This document shows, in pieces, positions 14,200 through 22,013 of a stretch of DNA of 28,535 bases. Origin of the DNA: a virus; the IMG/VR virus record IMGVR_UViG_3300043446_000750, positions 1 to 28,535 of that record; one strand, written 5' to 3'. The notes beneath the pieces are model-generated. The model was not told the DNA's origin. It searched no databases and saw only the letters and a list, made by a program, of their open reading frames with translations. How positions within the stretch are numbered: position 1 is the stretch's first letter; the number at the start of each line of letters is the position of its first letter. A program made the position numbers and the translations under genes.

Positions 14200-15427
14200 C
14201 TCGCTACCTCCTGTTGCTGCTATCGAGATCAGTCTCAAAGAGTCTACAAAGATCAGTGAGACTGAACTCGCAAGAGCGCTTGGTGTTCTTGATGAAATCT
14301 CCAAAGACAAGACTGAGCAGAAACTAGAGTGGGTTCTAGATACGACTGAAAAATTCTGTCAAGAAAGGGCAATCTACAATGCAATCATGGACTCAATTCA
14401 GATCATCGACGGGAAGGACGCTAACCGAGGCAAAGGTAGTATCCCTGCTATTCTTTCAGATGCTTTGGGAGTCAGCTTTGATCCTCATGTTGGTCACGAC
14501 TACATTGATAGTTTTGCTGATCGATATGATTTTTATCACCGCATTGAAAAGCGTATCCCGTTCGATCTCGAATACTTCAACAAGATTACAAAGGGCGGTC
14601 TTCCGCAGAAAACTCTGAACATTGCTCTTGCAGGCACTGGCGTTGGCAAGAGTTTGTTCATGTGTCACGTTGCAGCAAGTTGCCTGATCCAGAACTACAA
14701 TGTCCTGTATATCACTCTTGAGATGAGTGAAGAAAAGATTGCCGAACGTATCGATGCCAATCTCATGAACGTCACGATGGATGACCTCATGAACATGCCA
14801 AAAGAGATGTATGAGAAGCGCATGGGCAAATTCAAAGATAAGGTCAAGGGCAAGCTGATCATCAAAGAGTATCCTACTGCCTCAGCGAACCCTGCGCATT
14901 TTCGTGCGCTGATCAATGAATTGTCTCTCAAAAAGAACTTCAAGCCTGATATTATTTTCATCGATTATCTAAATATCTGTGCATCTGCGCGTATCAAAGC
15001 TGGCGCGAATGTCAATAGTTATACCTATATCAAGGCAATCGCTGAAGAGTTGAGAGGGCTTGCAGTTGAAAATAATGTTCCCATTGTCTCGGCGACGCAG
15101 ACGACTCGTTCGGGTTTTTCGAACAGTGATCCAGGCTTGGAGGATACCTCTGAGTCTTTTGGTCTACCTGCTACTGCTGATTTTATGTTCGCACTTGTGA
15201 GCAATGAGGAACTTCAGAATCTTGGGCAGATGCTTGTAAAGCAGTTGAAGAATCGCTACAACGATCCCAATCTTTACAAGAGATTCACCATCGGTGTTGA
15301 TAGATCAAAGATGAAGCTGTATGATCTTGAAGAGAAAGCGCAGAACAACATCGCTCAAGAAACTGAGTCTAAGCCTGTCTTTGATCGTGGTAGAAGCACC
15401 GACAAGTTCAAGGGACTGAAGGTGTGA
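14051..15427 (+). CDS. 41: Replicative DNA helicase (T4 gp41-like, DnaB superfamily)
   Basis: 458 residues against 475 in T4; the hexameric 5'-3' helicase of the replisome. The Walker A is 'IALAGTGVGKSLFMC' (A194-S201). After it come 'NVLYITLEMSEEKIAERIDA' and the Walker B 'DIIFIDYLNIC', then 'NNVPIVSATQT' (motif H3). 'YIKAIAEELRGLAVE' and 'ESFGLPATADFM' match T4 almost word for word. The start at 14051 is set by agreement of 'EHLILSNLL...FLKSEYL' with the T4 N-terminus. The final codons overlap a GTG start (GTGTGA), so the next gene is coupled. Confidence 0.95.
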   Translation: MKTEHLILSNLLKNEPFMRKSLPFLKSEYLSESHEKKLFEEIKQFVLKYNSLPPVAAIEISLKESTKISETELARALGVLDEISKDKTEQKLEWVLDTTEKFCQERAIYNAIMDSIQIIDGKDANRGKGSIPAILSDALGVSFDPHVGHDYIDSFADRYDFYHRIEKRIPFDLEYFNKITKGGLPQKTLNIALAGTGVGKSLFMCHVAASCLIQNYNVLYITLEMSEEKIAERIDANLMNVTMDDLMNMPKEMYEKRMGKFKDKVKGKLIIKEYPTASANPAHFRALINELSLKKNFKPDIIFIDYLNICASARIKAGANVNSYTYIKAIAEELRGLAVENNVPIVSATQTTRSGFSNSDPGLEDTSESFGLPATADFMFALVSNEELQNLGQMLVKQLKNRYNDPNLYKRFTIGVDRSKMKLYDLEEKAQNNIAQETESKPVFDRGRSTDKFKGLKV

Positions 15428-16065
15428 AGTTCTCGCTCATTGAAAAGAAGCTACATGCTCTTGTAGAAAACTGGACTGGAGAACTGTATCTTCCCACAAT
15501 CATTCGGCAGCTGAATGCTACGTTTGATAGATCGATCCTCTACTTTTCATCCAATCGATACAGCGGTGAATACTTCAAAGACCACTCAGTCATTGTGTCT
15601 GGTCAGTATTGCCCTCGCATTCGTGGATATGTTCCAGAAAACATCATCATCTCACTGAGCGTTCCAAAGACGCCAAAGAAGATTCACCTCACAAAGAAAG
15701 GTGCGAAGAACCTTGAACTGAGGCTTCTGAGGACAATACTGCATGAGTATCGTCATCGGTTTCAGCAGCGCAAACAAAAGACTATTGATGTCAAAAAGTA
15801 TACGCCTGCAAAGAATCTTGTTGGTGATATGAAGCGCATGGCATATTATGGAATGCCTGATGAAGTTGACGCCCATGCCTATGAGACTATGATAGAATCA
15901 TCGTGTGGACTACTAGACATAAATAGACTTCGAGTAGCACATAAGATTGGCTGGAGAGAATCAGAAGCTATCTTTATGTACCGCAAATACTTTCGCAAAG
16001 CAGATCCAAAAGTGTGGAAGAAATTTCTGAAGAAGGTCTATAAACATGGCACTCTTGACAAATGA
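15424..16065 (+). CDS. Predicted HExxH zinc metallopeptidase-like protein, GTG start
   Basis: 213 residues starting at GTG 15424, overlapping the helicase stop. 'LRTILHEYRHRFQQRK' holds a full zincin site, H107-E108-x-x-H111, on a predicted helix. A third ligand is likely in 'YGMPDEVDAHAYET' (E147, D149 or H151), about 40 residues later, a layout seen in several small peptidases. The C-terminus is basic (KVWKKFLKKVYKHG). It has no signal peptide, so it would act inside the cell. It is coupled to the replication helicase, so it may process a phage or host protein early in infection. Similar phage proteins exist to my memory; activity is unproven. Confidence 0.65.
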   Translation: MKFSLIEKKLHALVENWTGELYLPTIIRQLNATFDRSILYFSSNRYSGEYFKDHSVIVSGQYCPRIRGYVPENIIISLSVPKTPKKIHLTKKGAKNLELRLLRTILHEYRHRFQQRKQKTIDVKKYTPAKNLVGDMKRMAYYGMPDEVDAHAYETMIESSCGLLDINRLRVAHKIGWRESEAIFMYRKYFRKADPKVWKKFLKKVYKHGTLDK

Positions 16066-17182
16066 ATCACAATTCAAAACTTTTCTGAAGAAAATCGGTA
16101 TAAACTCATATAGGATTGCAGGTAATAGCATCGTCTTAGCCTCTCCTCAATCTTCAAGAAGTGGAAGAAAAAGCGAACTCAATTCAGTACAAGCCTTTTT
16201 CAAGGGTTCAAAGTTTGTCGATGATGGTCGCTCTGGATATGTTGAAACCAAAATCAACAACAAAGCAATCAAGATCTTTTCTAAGCCTGAAAAGAGTGCA
16301 AGTGGAATTATTCTAAAGCCTAGTCTCTTTGATGGAATAACCGACGTTGATATTCCACTGTCAAAATATGCAGAAAAAGTGAGAGAGGGTATTGAGAGCA
16401 ATAAAAAACTAGACGGACAACAAAAGCAGTTACTACTCGCTCTTCTAAAGTACCATACTACTTTTTCACCGTCTGATCTGACTATGCTGAAAAAGACGTT
16501 TGCAAGTTTGAGTGAAGTTCTGCCACTCAACACAATCAACAACGACTTTGGCGAAGTTCTAGGACCATTAGCGGTTCTCAAGAAGAAGTTTTTACCTATA
16601 ACATCAGCGTCATGTTCAGTCTTTATCCCTTCAAGAAGCAATGAACCACTTCTGGATTACAAAATTTACGATAAGACAAAGAAGACCGAATACAAAATTT
16701 CAGCTAAGTCTGGCGATTCTACAAATACGCTGAAGCCAGGTGATGTTTTGATGCTCATCGATGAAAGTGATAAGATGAGAAAGAAGCATCAGAGTACAGA
16801 TCAATATAAAGTTCTGAAGCTATTGAAAGAGAATTCTTGGAAAGAAGGTCCAATCTTAGCGCTAGACTATCTGAAAAGTAAAAGACTCAAAGAAGCAGCA
16901 TGGCTCAAAAATACTAAGTATACTGAGCCTACGCGCCAGCAAGCAGAAAATTCTTTGGTTGAAATATCTAGAAACTCATTAGATTTCACAAGCATATACA
17001 CAGATGCAACAAATGCCAAAGTTTATTATGTCAAATTCCAGATAGGTAAAAATGGAGTTCCAGAATGGGAAATTCTTGCTAATGAAGAGGATCGCCCTAA
17101 GGTAAAAAAGAGAATTGAATTTAGATCTAAAAATTATGTTGGAAGACCAAACGGAGATAAGTTAGGATTCCAACCAAAGTAA
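16046..17182 (+). CDS. Unknown phage protein, 378 aa, possible nuclease-like core
   Basis: A 378-residue soluble protein overlapping the zincin gene by 20 bases. The N-terminal region looks like 'TNESQFKTFLKKIGINSYRI'. The centre has 'SLFDGITDVDIPLSKYAEKV' and 'SNKKLDGQQKQLLLALLKYH'. A segment near 215-236, 'DYKIYDKTKKTEYKISAKSG' followed by 'STNTLKPGDVL', recalls the metal-binding core of some restriction-type nucleases (D...x-K followed by N-x-x-K-P). No family is firmly recognised, and the nuclease idea is weak inference. It lies between replication genes and the late region. Confidence 0.6.
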   Translation: MALLTNESQFKTFLKKIGINSYRIAGNSIVLASPQSSRSGRKSELNSVQAFFKGSKFVDDGRSGYVETKINNKAIKIFSKPEKSASGIILKPSLFDGITDVDIPLSKYAEKVREGIESNKKLDGQQKQLLLALLKYHTTFSPSDLTMLKKTFASLSEVLPLNTINNDFGEVLGPLAVLKKKFLPITSASCSVFIPSRSNEPLLDYKIYDKTKKTEYKISAKSGDSTNTLKPGDVLMLIDESDKMRKKHQSTDQYKVLKLLKENSWKEGPILALDYLKSKRLKEAAWLKNTKYTEPTRQQAENSLVEISRNSLDFTSIYTDATNAKVYYVKFQIGKNGVPEWEILANEEDRPKVKKRIEFRSKNYVGRPNGDKLGFQPK

Positions 17183-17194
17183 TGGAGTTTAGTT

Positions 17195-17980
17195 ATGCAT
17201 TTTCTAGTAGTTGGTCGTGGATGGACAGGTAAGAAAGTATTCAATGAACTCATTCGTCGCAATCATATCGTGACACTATGTTCGCATACAGATGCAATTG
17301 ATCTACTTGCAATAAATGAGTTTGACTGGGTTGTGAATTGTGCTGGTAAGACTGGATCACCCAATGTCGATGCCTGCGAGTTGAACAAGCAGGAAACGAT
17401 TGAAGCGAATGCAATATTTCCTGCATTGCTAGCTGATGCTGTCAAGGGAGCACCAGGCTATATGACACGCCTTGCCCACTTCTCTAGTGGCTGCATCTAC
17501 ACAGGAAATATTGATGCTATTGATGCTGCTCCAAACTTCTTTGGCAGCACCTACTCGATTTCCAAAGGCGTTTCTGACGTTTATCTTGGCGACAAGGCTC
17601 AGGTTTACCGCATTCGTATGCCGTTTACTGGTGTCAATGAGCCGAAAAACTATCTCACGAAAGTCTACAACTACGCTAAGAATGGCAAGCTGATCGAAGC
17701 TGGTCTAAATTCATTGACTGATCTAGATGAAGCTGTTTCTGTCGCATGTTCTCTGATGGAAAATCATGAACCTAACGGCTACTACAATCTTGTGAACCAG
17801 GGTTCTATAAACATGCATGAACTTGCTGCGCTCATGGGTATCATACCGAAATGGTTCACGCAAGAAGAATTCAGAGCAGCTACAGTCGCAGCACGGTCTA
17901 CTTGCACGATTCCAGCTTTTGCTGGTATGTCGAATCTACAAGATGCACTAAAACAGGCACTTTCTACCATCAAATTCTAA
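17195..17980 (+). CDS. NAD(P)-dependent epimerase/reductase, RmlD-like (extended SDR)
   Basis: 261 residues of the extended short-chain dehydrogenase group. The nucleotide-binding loop is 'LVVGRGWTGKKVFNEL' (G7-G12). The active site is S97/S98 in 'HFSSGCIYTG' with Y120-x-x-x-K124 in 'STYSISKGVSD'. The order and the 'VVNCAGKTGSPNVDACE' block are like dTDP-4-dehydrorhamnose reductase (RmlD). It probably makes or changes a nucleotide sugar, perhaps feeding the glycosyltransferases at 5841 and 8657, although it is 8 kb away. It is shorter than full RmlD (about 290-300), so the substrate may differ. Confidence 0.8.
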   Translation: MHFLVVGRGWTGKKVFNELIRRNHIVTLCSHTDAIDLLAINEFDWVVNCAGKTGSPNVDACELNKQETIEANAIFPALLADAVKGAPGYMTRLAHFSSGCIYTGNIDAIDAAPNFFGSTYSISKGVSDVYLGDKAQVYRIRMPFTGVNEPKNYLTKVYNYAKNGKLIEAGLNSLTDLDEAVSVACSLMENHEPNGYYNLVNQGSINMHELAALMGIIPKWFTQEEFRAATVAARSTCTIPAFAGMSNLQDALKQALSTIKF

Positions 17981-17984
17981 ATTG

Positions 17985-17993
17985 ACTAAATAA
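17985..17993 (+). promoter_or_regulatory. T4-late-promoter-like element
   Basis: ACTAAATAA in the 43-base gap before the structural-type gene at 18024 matches the T4 late promoter TATAAATA at 6 of 8 positions. It lies 39 bases before the ATG, in the largest gap of the window and at the change from metabolic to virion-type genes. Similar strings occur inside genes, so the evidence is moderate. Confidence 0.45.
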
Positions 17994-18005
17994 GAATGTA
18001 ATATC

Positions 18006-18016
18006 CCACAGTGTGG
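18006..18016. promoter_or_regulatory. Palindrome CCACAGTGTGG
   Basis: A perfect five-base inverted repeat around a central G lies between the late-promoter-like element and the start at 18024. The loop is too small for a terminator hairpin; it could be an operator or chance. Confidence 0.3.
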
Positions 18017-18023
18017 AGCAACT

Positions 18024-19163
18024 ATGTTCTCATTTACTCAGTTTCTGACTGAAGCGACTAAGCTGACAGGTGGAATCCAGCACCTCGAACATCCTGCTGA
18101 TAGAACTTTTGATAGTCCAGAAGCAGCGCAGCACGCCATCAGCACTCTCAGAGGCGTTGTTTCAGGCTCTACGCCAATCACTCGTAAGATTGATGACAAG
18201 ATGTCCTTCCAGGCTATTCGCACTAAGGAAGGCAAAGTCGGCGTAAAGTATAAGGGATCAGGCTCTACTTACAATTTTTCTCGATCTGACGTAGAAAAAC
18301 AACACGGTCACAAGCCATATCTGGCTGGACCATTGAATACGCTACTCCAGCACGTTGGTAAAGTCCTACCAGCTAAACACGGAGAATACCAGGGCGGGTT
18401 TATGTCTACGCCTGAGACTCGTAGAGAAGAAGGTGGGCACATCAGCCACACGCCTAATACTGTAGAGTACCATACTCCAGTCAATTCAGCTGAAGGGCAG
18501 AAGCTGAAAAAGTCTAAGGTCAGTCTTGCTATTCATACAAAGCTAGAAGGTCCTGAAAGAACAGCGCATCCTATCACAAGCATGGCAGGATTTAGTTCTC
18601 ATCCTGATGTCCACCAGGTCCAGCACGTTGTTTCTGGTAAAGAGCGCGAGATTCACCCAGACGATAAAAAAGAGATCAATAAACACATCTCTGCTGCTAC
18701 AAGTCTGATGAGAGACCACACTCATGAGCATCTATCTGGTCATGAACAGCACCTTCGCACTTACATCAACTCTACAGTTCGAAGCGGTGAGACTCCAAGC
18801 ACAGCTGGATATAGGGCGCATCTAGAAGCAGCGCACAACAAGAAGATTGAAGCCGTGAAAATGGATGCAACGAAAGCAGCAAAGACTGCTGAAAAGAATG
18901 CTATGCTAGCCCATGTTGATAAGAACAAGAAAGCGTTTGACAGGACTTTTCAGATCCATCACCATGTCCAGCAGGCTACTAATAGACTAGCAGATGCACT
19001 AGATCGTTCTAGCGCAAGCGGTGGTGGATTTCAGACTCGCATCGGCGGTCAGGCCTCTGGCGGTGAAGGTTATGTCGGTGGCGGTCTAAAGATTGTCAAT
19101 CGTCAAGAATTTTCAAAAGCCAATTTAGCTAAGAATGTTGGAATGAGAGCCAAGAATGAGTAA
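18024..19163 (+). CDS. Nucleotidyltransferase/ligase-fold phage protein with capsid-targeting-like leader
   Basis: 379 residues. The first ten, MFSFTQFLTE followed by Ala, resemble the capsid-targeting leader of T4 internal proteins. The body shows ligase-superfamily landmarks in order: 'ITRKIDDKMSFQAI' (K55 in a KxDG-like motif with Gly changed to Asp58), 'VGVKYKG' (72-78), 'YQGGFMST', and late 'GGEGYVGGGLKIVNR' (E348, K356), like motifs IV and V. I believe this matches the DUF6267 family of T4-like phages. Whether it still transfers nucleotides is unknown. The region 170-310 is His- and Lys-rich. It overlaps the next gene by 8 bases. Confidence 0.65.
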   Translation: MFSFTQFLTEATKLTGGIQHLEHPADRTFDSPEAAQHAISTLRGVVSGSTPITRKIDDKMSFQAIRTKEGKVGVKYKGSGSTYNFSRSDVEKQHGHKPYLAGPLNTLLQHVGKVLPAKHGEYQGGFMSTPETRREEGGHISHTPNTVEYHTPVNSAEGQKLKKSKVSLAIHTKLEGPERTAHPITSMAGFSSHPDVHQVQHVVSGKEREIHPDDKKEINKHISAATSLMRDHTHEHLSGHEQHLRTYINSTVRSGETPSTAGYRAHLEAAHNKKIEAVKMDATKAAKTAEKNAMLAHVDKNKKAFDRTFQIHHHVQQATNRLADALDRSSASGGGFQTRIGGQASGGEGYVGGGLKIVNRQEFSKANLAKNVGMRAKNE

Positions 19164-21702
19164 CGCAACATTTACATTTGGCCGTTTCAATCCACCAACA
19201 GAAGCTGGACATGGCAAGCTAGTTGCTGCTGTTCAGCAACACGCGAAAGAAACTGGTGGTCAGCACTACGTCTTTCCGACGCGCTCACAGGATAAGAAAA
19301 AGAATCCTATGTCGCATGAAGATAAAGTCAGTGCGATGAGAAGACTGTTTCCTAAGGCGAATGTTGTCTCGCATGAAGGCGTGAAAACTGTTGTAGATGC
19401 AATGAAGCACCTTGAGAAACAAGGCCATACTCATGTGACAATGGTAGTTGGATCTGATCGTGTCGAAGGTTTTCATAAGTTGCTCAACGACTATCGTGCA
19501 AAAGAATATCCTAAGATCAAGAAAGTGAGCGTTGTTTCAGCTGGTCAGCGTGATCCAGATGCTGAAGGCGCAGAGGGAATGTCAGCATCTAAACTACGTG
19601 GATTAGTTGCTTCAGGTAATAAAAAAGAATTCGTTTCTCACTACAGCAACCCAAAGTTGGGCGCTGAAATTCATGATAAAGTAAAAGCAGGTATGCAGAT
19701 GAAAGAATCAGTAGATAAGCCAATCGGAATCTTTTTGCTTGGTGGTCCAGGCAGCGGCAAAGACTATGTTCTAAACAACATCTTCTCGCGCTTTGATCTG
19801 ACTGAAGTTCAAGCGGATCAGATTCTGCACAACGCTTCTAGCATCGTAGAAAGCAATCAGAACATCGTGATCAACGGTGCGATGGATTCTGATAAGATCG
19901 AAATGATCAAGACGATTCTAGAGAACTACGAATTCGACTATGTGCATGTCTCAGTAACAAACAAGGTCAGTCGCACTCGCAACTCTATGAGAGATAATCC
20001 TCTTGTAGAAAGCAAGCGCATTGAAAAGTTTCTCAAGGCTGAAAAGCTAGCCGAGAACTATGACTGCTTTCATTTCAACAACTCAATCAATCTGATTGAA
20101 TCAAATCAGATGGAGCAAATTATGTTTGCTGGTCAGATTGAGCATCTTCTAGAAAGACTTGTTGCGCTAGGTCTGCCTATTGTAGAAAAAGTTGCTCGTG
20201 ATAAAGAAAGCGGTCTGCCAAAAAAGTATGTTGCAGGACTGTCTAAAGCTACTGCAAAGGCTCGTGCTGCACATTGGTCAAAGACATCCAAGATGTCAGA
20301 TCGTGATCCGAAGGCATATGAGCCTGCTCCTGGTGATGCGACTGCAAAGACAAAAGAAAGCAAATACACAAAGAAATACCACGCTATGTATGGTGAAGCA
20401 GCTAATCCAGCACAACAAGCTGCGATTGCTATTGCCATGAAGAAAGCTGGTAAGAAGCCAAAGAACGAAGAAGTCGAGCAGGTTGATGAGATGGATTCAG
20501 AAGGGTATAGAGGTCATCGTGGCGATGAAGATCCAGGTAAAGGTCCAGCAAAATATGTGAAGCCAGAACCAGCTAAGAAAACTAATAAAGATGCTCTAAA
20601 ACTTCTCAATAAAAGTTTTGCTAAAAAGAAGACTAATGAAGAAGTTGAACTTGAAGAAGGTGCAGCAGACACTTCATTGGCTGGAAAAGCCAAGAAGTCT
20701 GGCATCTCCGTCGGCACTCTACGCAAGGTCTACAAGCGCGGTGTTGCTGCTTGGAACTCTGGTCACCGTCCGGGAACTACACCACAGCAATGGGGTCATG
20801 CTCGTGTGAACTCATATATCACACACGGCAAGACTTATCACACAGCTGATAAGGATCTTCACGAAGAACTTGATAATGAGTTTGAAGAGTTTATTGTAGA
20901 AAAGAAAGACGATTGCGGCTGTGATTCTGGATGCGATTGCAATTCAGCACCAGCAATGAAGTCGTTCACATCTTTTGTAGAAGATTCTGTTGACGTAACA
21001 CCTGATCTAAAGACGACAAAGAAAAAAGGAAAGCCTAATCCTCCGACAGATTATCGTTCAACACTAGCTGGCATGCCTGTCGTGACAGCAAAGATGAATG
21101 AGTCTGCTACGCTTGAAGAAGCTGTTCAGTATCATCTAGACAACAATATCTCTATCACAGAGAATGTGTTTCGTCCAGGTTCTGATATGTTCTTTCAGCT
21201 AATCGGCGAAGCAAAGCGCCTGTACGCTGAAGGCACATATACACCAAAAGATGAATGGGAAAAAGATCTTCTCGAATCAGATGTCGGCGAAATGGCAATG
21301 TACGAAGGCAAGCTAGTCGTTCTTGATTATCCAGTCGAAGAAGGTCTAGAAGAAGCCTGCTGGTCTGGATACACTCAGAAGGGGCTGAAGAAGAGAGGCA
21401 ACAAGATGGTGCCTAATTGCGTTCCTGTGAACGAAGACTCTGACCCAACTGACGGTCACGGAATCGGCAAGCCATGGCGCACTGGCGGTGGTGGTGCTGT
21501 TTACGTTCGCACTGGCAACGGTGGAGTCAAGAAGGTCAACTTCAGTCAATCAGGCATGACGAAGAAGTTCATGGATCCAGGCGCGACTCGCTCATTCATG
21601 GCTCGTCATCACTGTCTGACAAACAAAGACAAGACTAGCGCATCGTATTGGGCATGCCGTTATCCACGATTCTTCAGCAATTCAGGCAAGACTTGGTGGT
21701 AA
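19156..21702 (+). CDS. Mosaic polyprotein: nucleotidylyltransferase + P-loop kinase + phage modules
   Basis: 848 residues made of separate blocks. Residues 4-180 are a nucleotidylyltransferase ('TFTFGRFNPPTEAGHGKL', late 'GMSASKLRGL'). Residues 188-335 are a P-loop kinase-like domain ('GIFLLGGPGSGKDYVLNN', Walker A G196-K202). Residues 343-415 hold 'SGLPKKYVAGLSKATAKARA' to 'KKYHAMYGE' (like DUF5872). Residues 513-572 hold 'KSGISVGTLRKVYKRGVAAW', 'HRPGTTPQQWGHARVNSY' (like DUF5824). A CxC...CxC cluster is at 587-595. Residues 770-848 hold 'GKPWRTGGGG' and 'ATRSFMARHHC' ending 'KTWW', a C-terminal module shared among T4-like phages. Linkers NEEVEQVDE (437-445) and NEEVELEE (494-501) separate modules. 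Its neighbours suggest a virion or head-core protein. Confidence 0.75.
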   Translation: MSNATFTFGRFNPPTEAGHGKLVAAVQQHAKETGGQHYVFPTRSQDKKKNPMSHEDKVSAMRRLFPKANVVSHEGVKTVVDAMKHLEKQGHTHVTMVVGSDRVEGFHKLLNDYRAKEYPKIKKVSVVSAGQRDPDAEGAEGMSASKLRGLVASGNKKEFVSHYSNPKLGAEIHDKVKAGMQMKESVDKPIGIFLLGGPGSGKDYVLNNIFSRFDLTEVQADQILHNASSIVESNQNIVINGAMDSDKIEMIKTILENYEFDYVHVSVTNKVSRTRNSMRDNPLVESKRIEKFLKAEKLAENYDCFHFNNSINLIESNQMEQIMFAGQIEHLLERLVALGLPIVEKVARDKESGLPKKYVAGLSKATAKARAAHWSKTSKMSDRDPKAYEPAPGDATAKTKESKYTKKYHAMYGEAANPAQQAAIAIAMKKAGKKPKNEEVEQVDEMDSEGYRGHRGDEDPGKGPAKYVKPEPAKKTNKDALKLLNKSFAKKKTNEEVELEEGAADTSLAGKAKKSGISVGTLRKVYKRGVAAWNSGHRPGTTPQQWGHARVNSYITHGKTYHTADKDLHEELDNEFEEFIVEKKDDCGCDSGCDCNSAPAMKSFTSFVEDSVDVTPDLKTTKKKGKPNPPTDYRSTLAGMPVVTAKMNESATLEEAVQYHLDNNISITENVFRPGSDMFFQLIGEAKRLYAEGTYTPKDEWEKDLLESDVGEMAMYEGKLVVLDYPVEEGLEEACWSGYTQKGLKKRGNKMVPNCVPVNEDSDPTDGHGIGKPWRTGGGGAVYVRTGNGGVKKVNFSQSGMTKKFMDPGATRSFMARHHCLTNKDKTSASYWACRYPRFFSNSGKTWW
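20467..20490 (+). repeat. Linker repeat L1 (EEVEQVDE), perfect match to 23346-23369
   Basis: GAAGAAGTCGAGCAGGTTGATGAG, 24 bases, is identical to 23346-23369 in the next polyprotein gene, 2.9 kb away. It encodes the acidic linker that joins two modules. Confidence 0.9.
20638..20659 (+). repeat. Linker repeat L2 (EEVELEE)
   Basis: A variant of the same linker (GAAGAAGTTGAACTTGAAGAAG) marking the junction before the DUF5824-like module. Confidence 0.7.
20956..20985 (+). other. Internal capsid-targeting-like peptide (MKSFTSFVED)
   Basis: Residues 601-610 of the 848-residue polyprotein repeat the leader pattern M-x-x-F-x-x-F-(V/L)-x-(E/D) that starts several neighbouring proteins. It looks like a fused former N-terminus; no good ribosome site precedes it. 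Confidence 0.45.
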
Positions 21703-21707
21703 CAGAT

Positions 21708-22013
21708 ATGGACGATTTTCCTTTTGAATTGAACACTGAGGAAAAGAAGCCATATACTGACAAGAAACTAAATAATGGTGCGTTCATAAGAACATTTGAT
21801 TGCAATGTTTTGAGCGAAGAACTTGTTTGGCATCGTGATAAAAGCAATAGAGTGATTGAGATTCTGGAAGGCGAAGGTTGGGAAATTCAATTTGACAACG
21901 GTCTTCCAGAGAAACTCATAGTCGGCAAGACATATATTATTCCAGGGTATACATACCATAGAATAAAGCGCGGAACAACGAATCTAAAGATTAGAGTAGA
22001 AGAAACACTATGA
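21708..22013 (+). CDS. Cupin-like conserved phage protein, 101 aa
   Basis: The start is the ATG at 21708, 5 bases after the previous stop; an ATG at 21648 lies inside that gene. The sequence has a small beta-barrel pattern: 'ELVWHRDKSNRVIEILEGEG', 'IQFDNGLPEKLIVGKTYIIP' and 'YTYHRIKRGTTNLKIRV'. This is a single-domain cupin layout with a conserved WHRD...E and a later YHRI. I recall very similar proteins in T4-like phages of cyanobacteria. H42 and H85 could bind a metal; function is unknown. It overlaps the Dps gene by 4 bases. Confidence 0.7.
   Translation: MDDFPFELNTEEKKPYTDKKLNNGAFIRTFDCNVLSEELVWHRDKSNRVIEILEGEGWEIQFDNGLPEKLIVGKTYIIPGYTYHRIKRGTTNLKIRVEETL

Noticed and set aside
14960-14975. 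TATCTAAATAT inside the helicase gene as a late promoter
   Set aside because: It is in the middle of a conserved coding region with no gene start nearby; similar A/T strings are common in this genome.
16147-16641. A 164-codon open frame on the - strand
   Set aside because: A shadow of the 378-residue gene; Ser/Leu-rich translation typical of antisense reading.
18006-18016. CCACAGTGTGG as a transcription terminator
   Set aside because: The loop would be a single base and no T-run follows, so it cannot be an intrinsic terminator; kept only as a possible operator.
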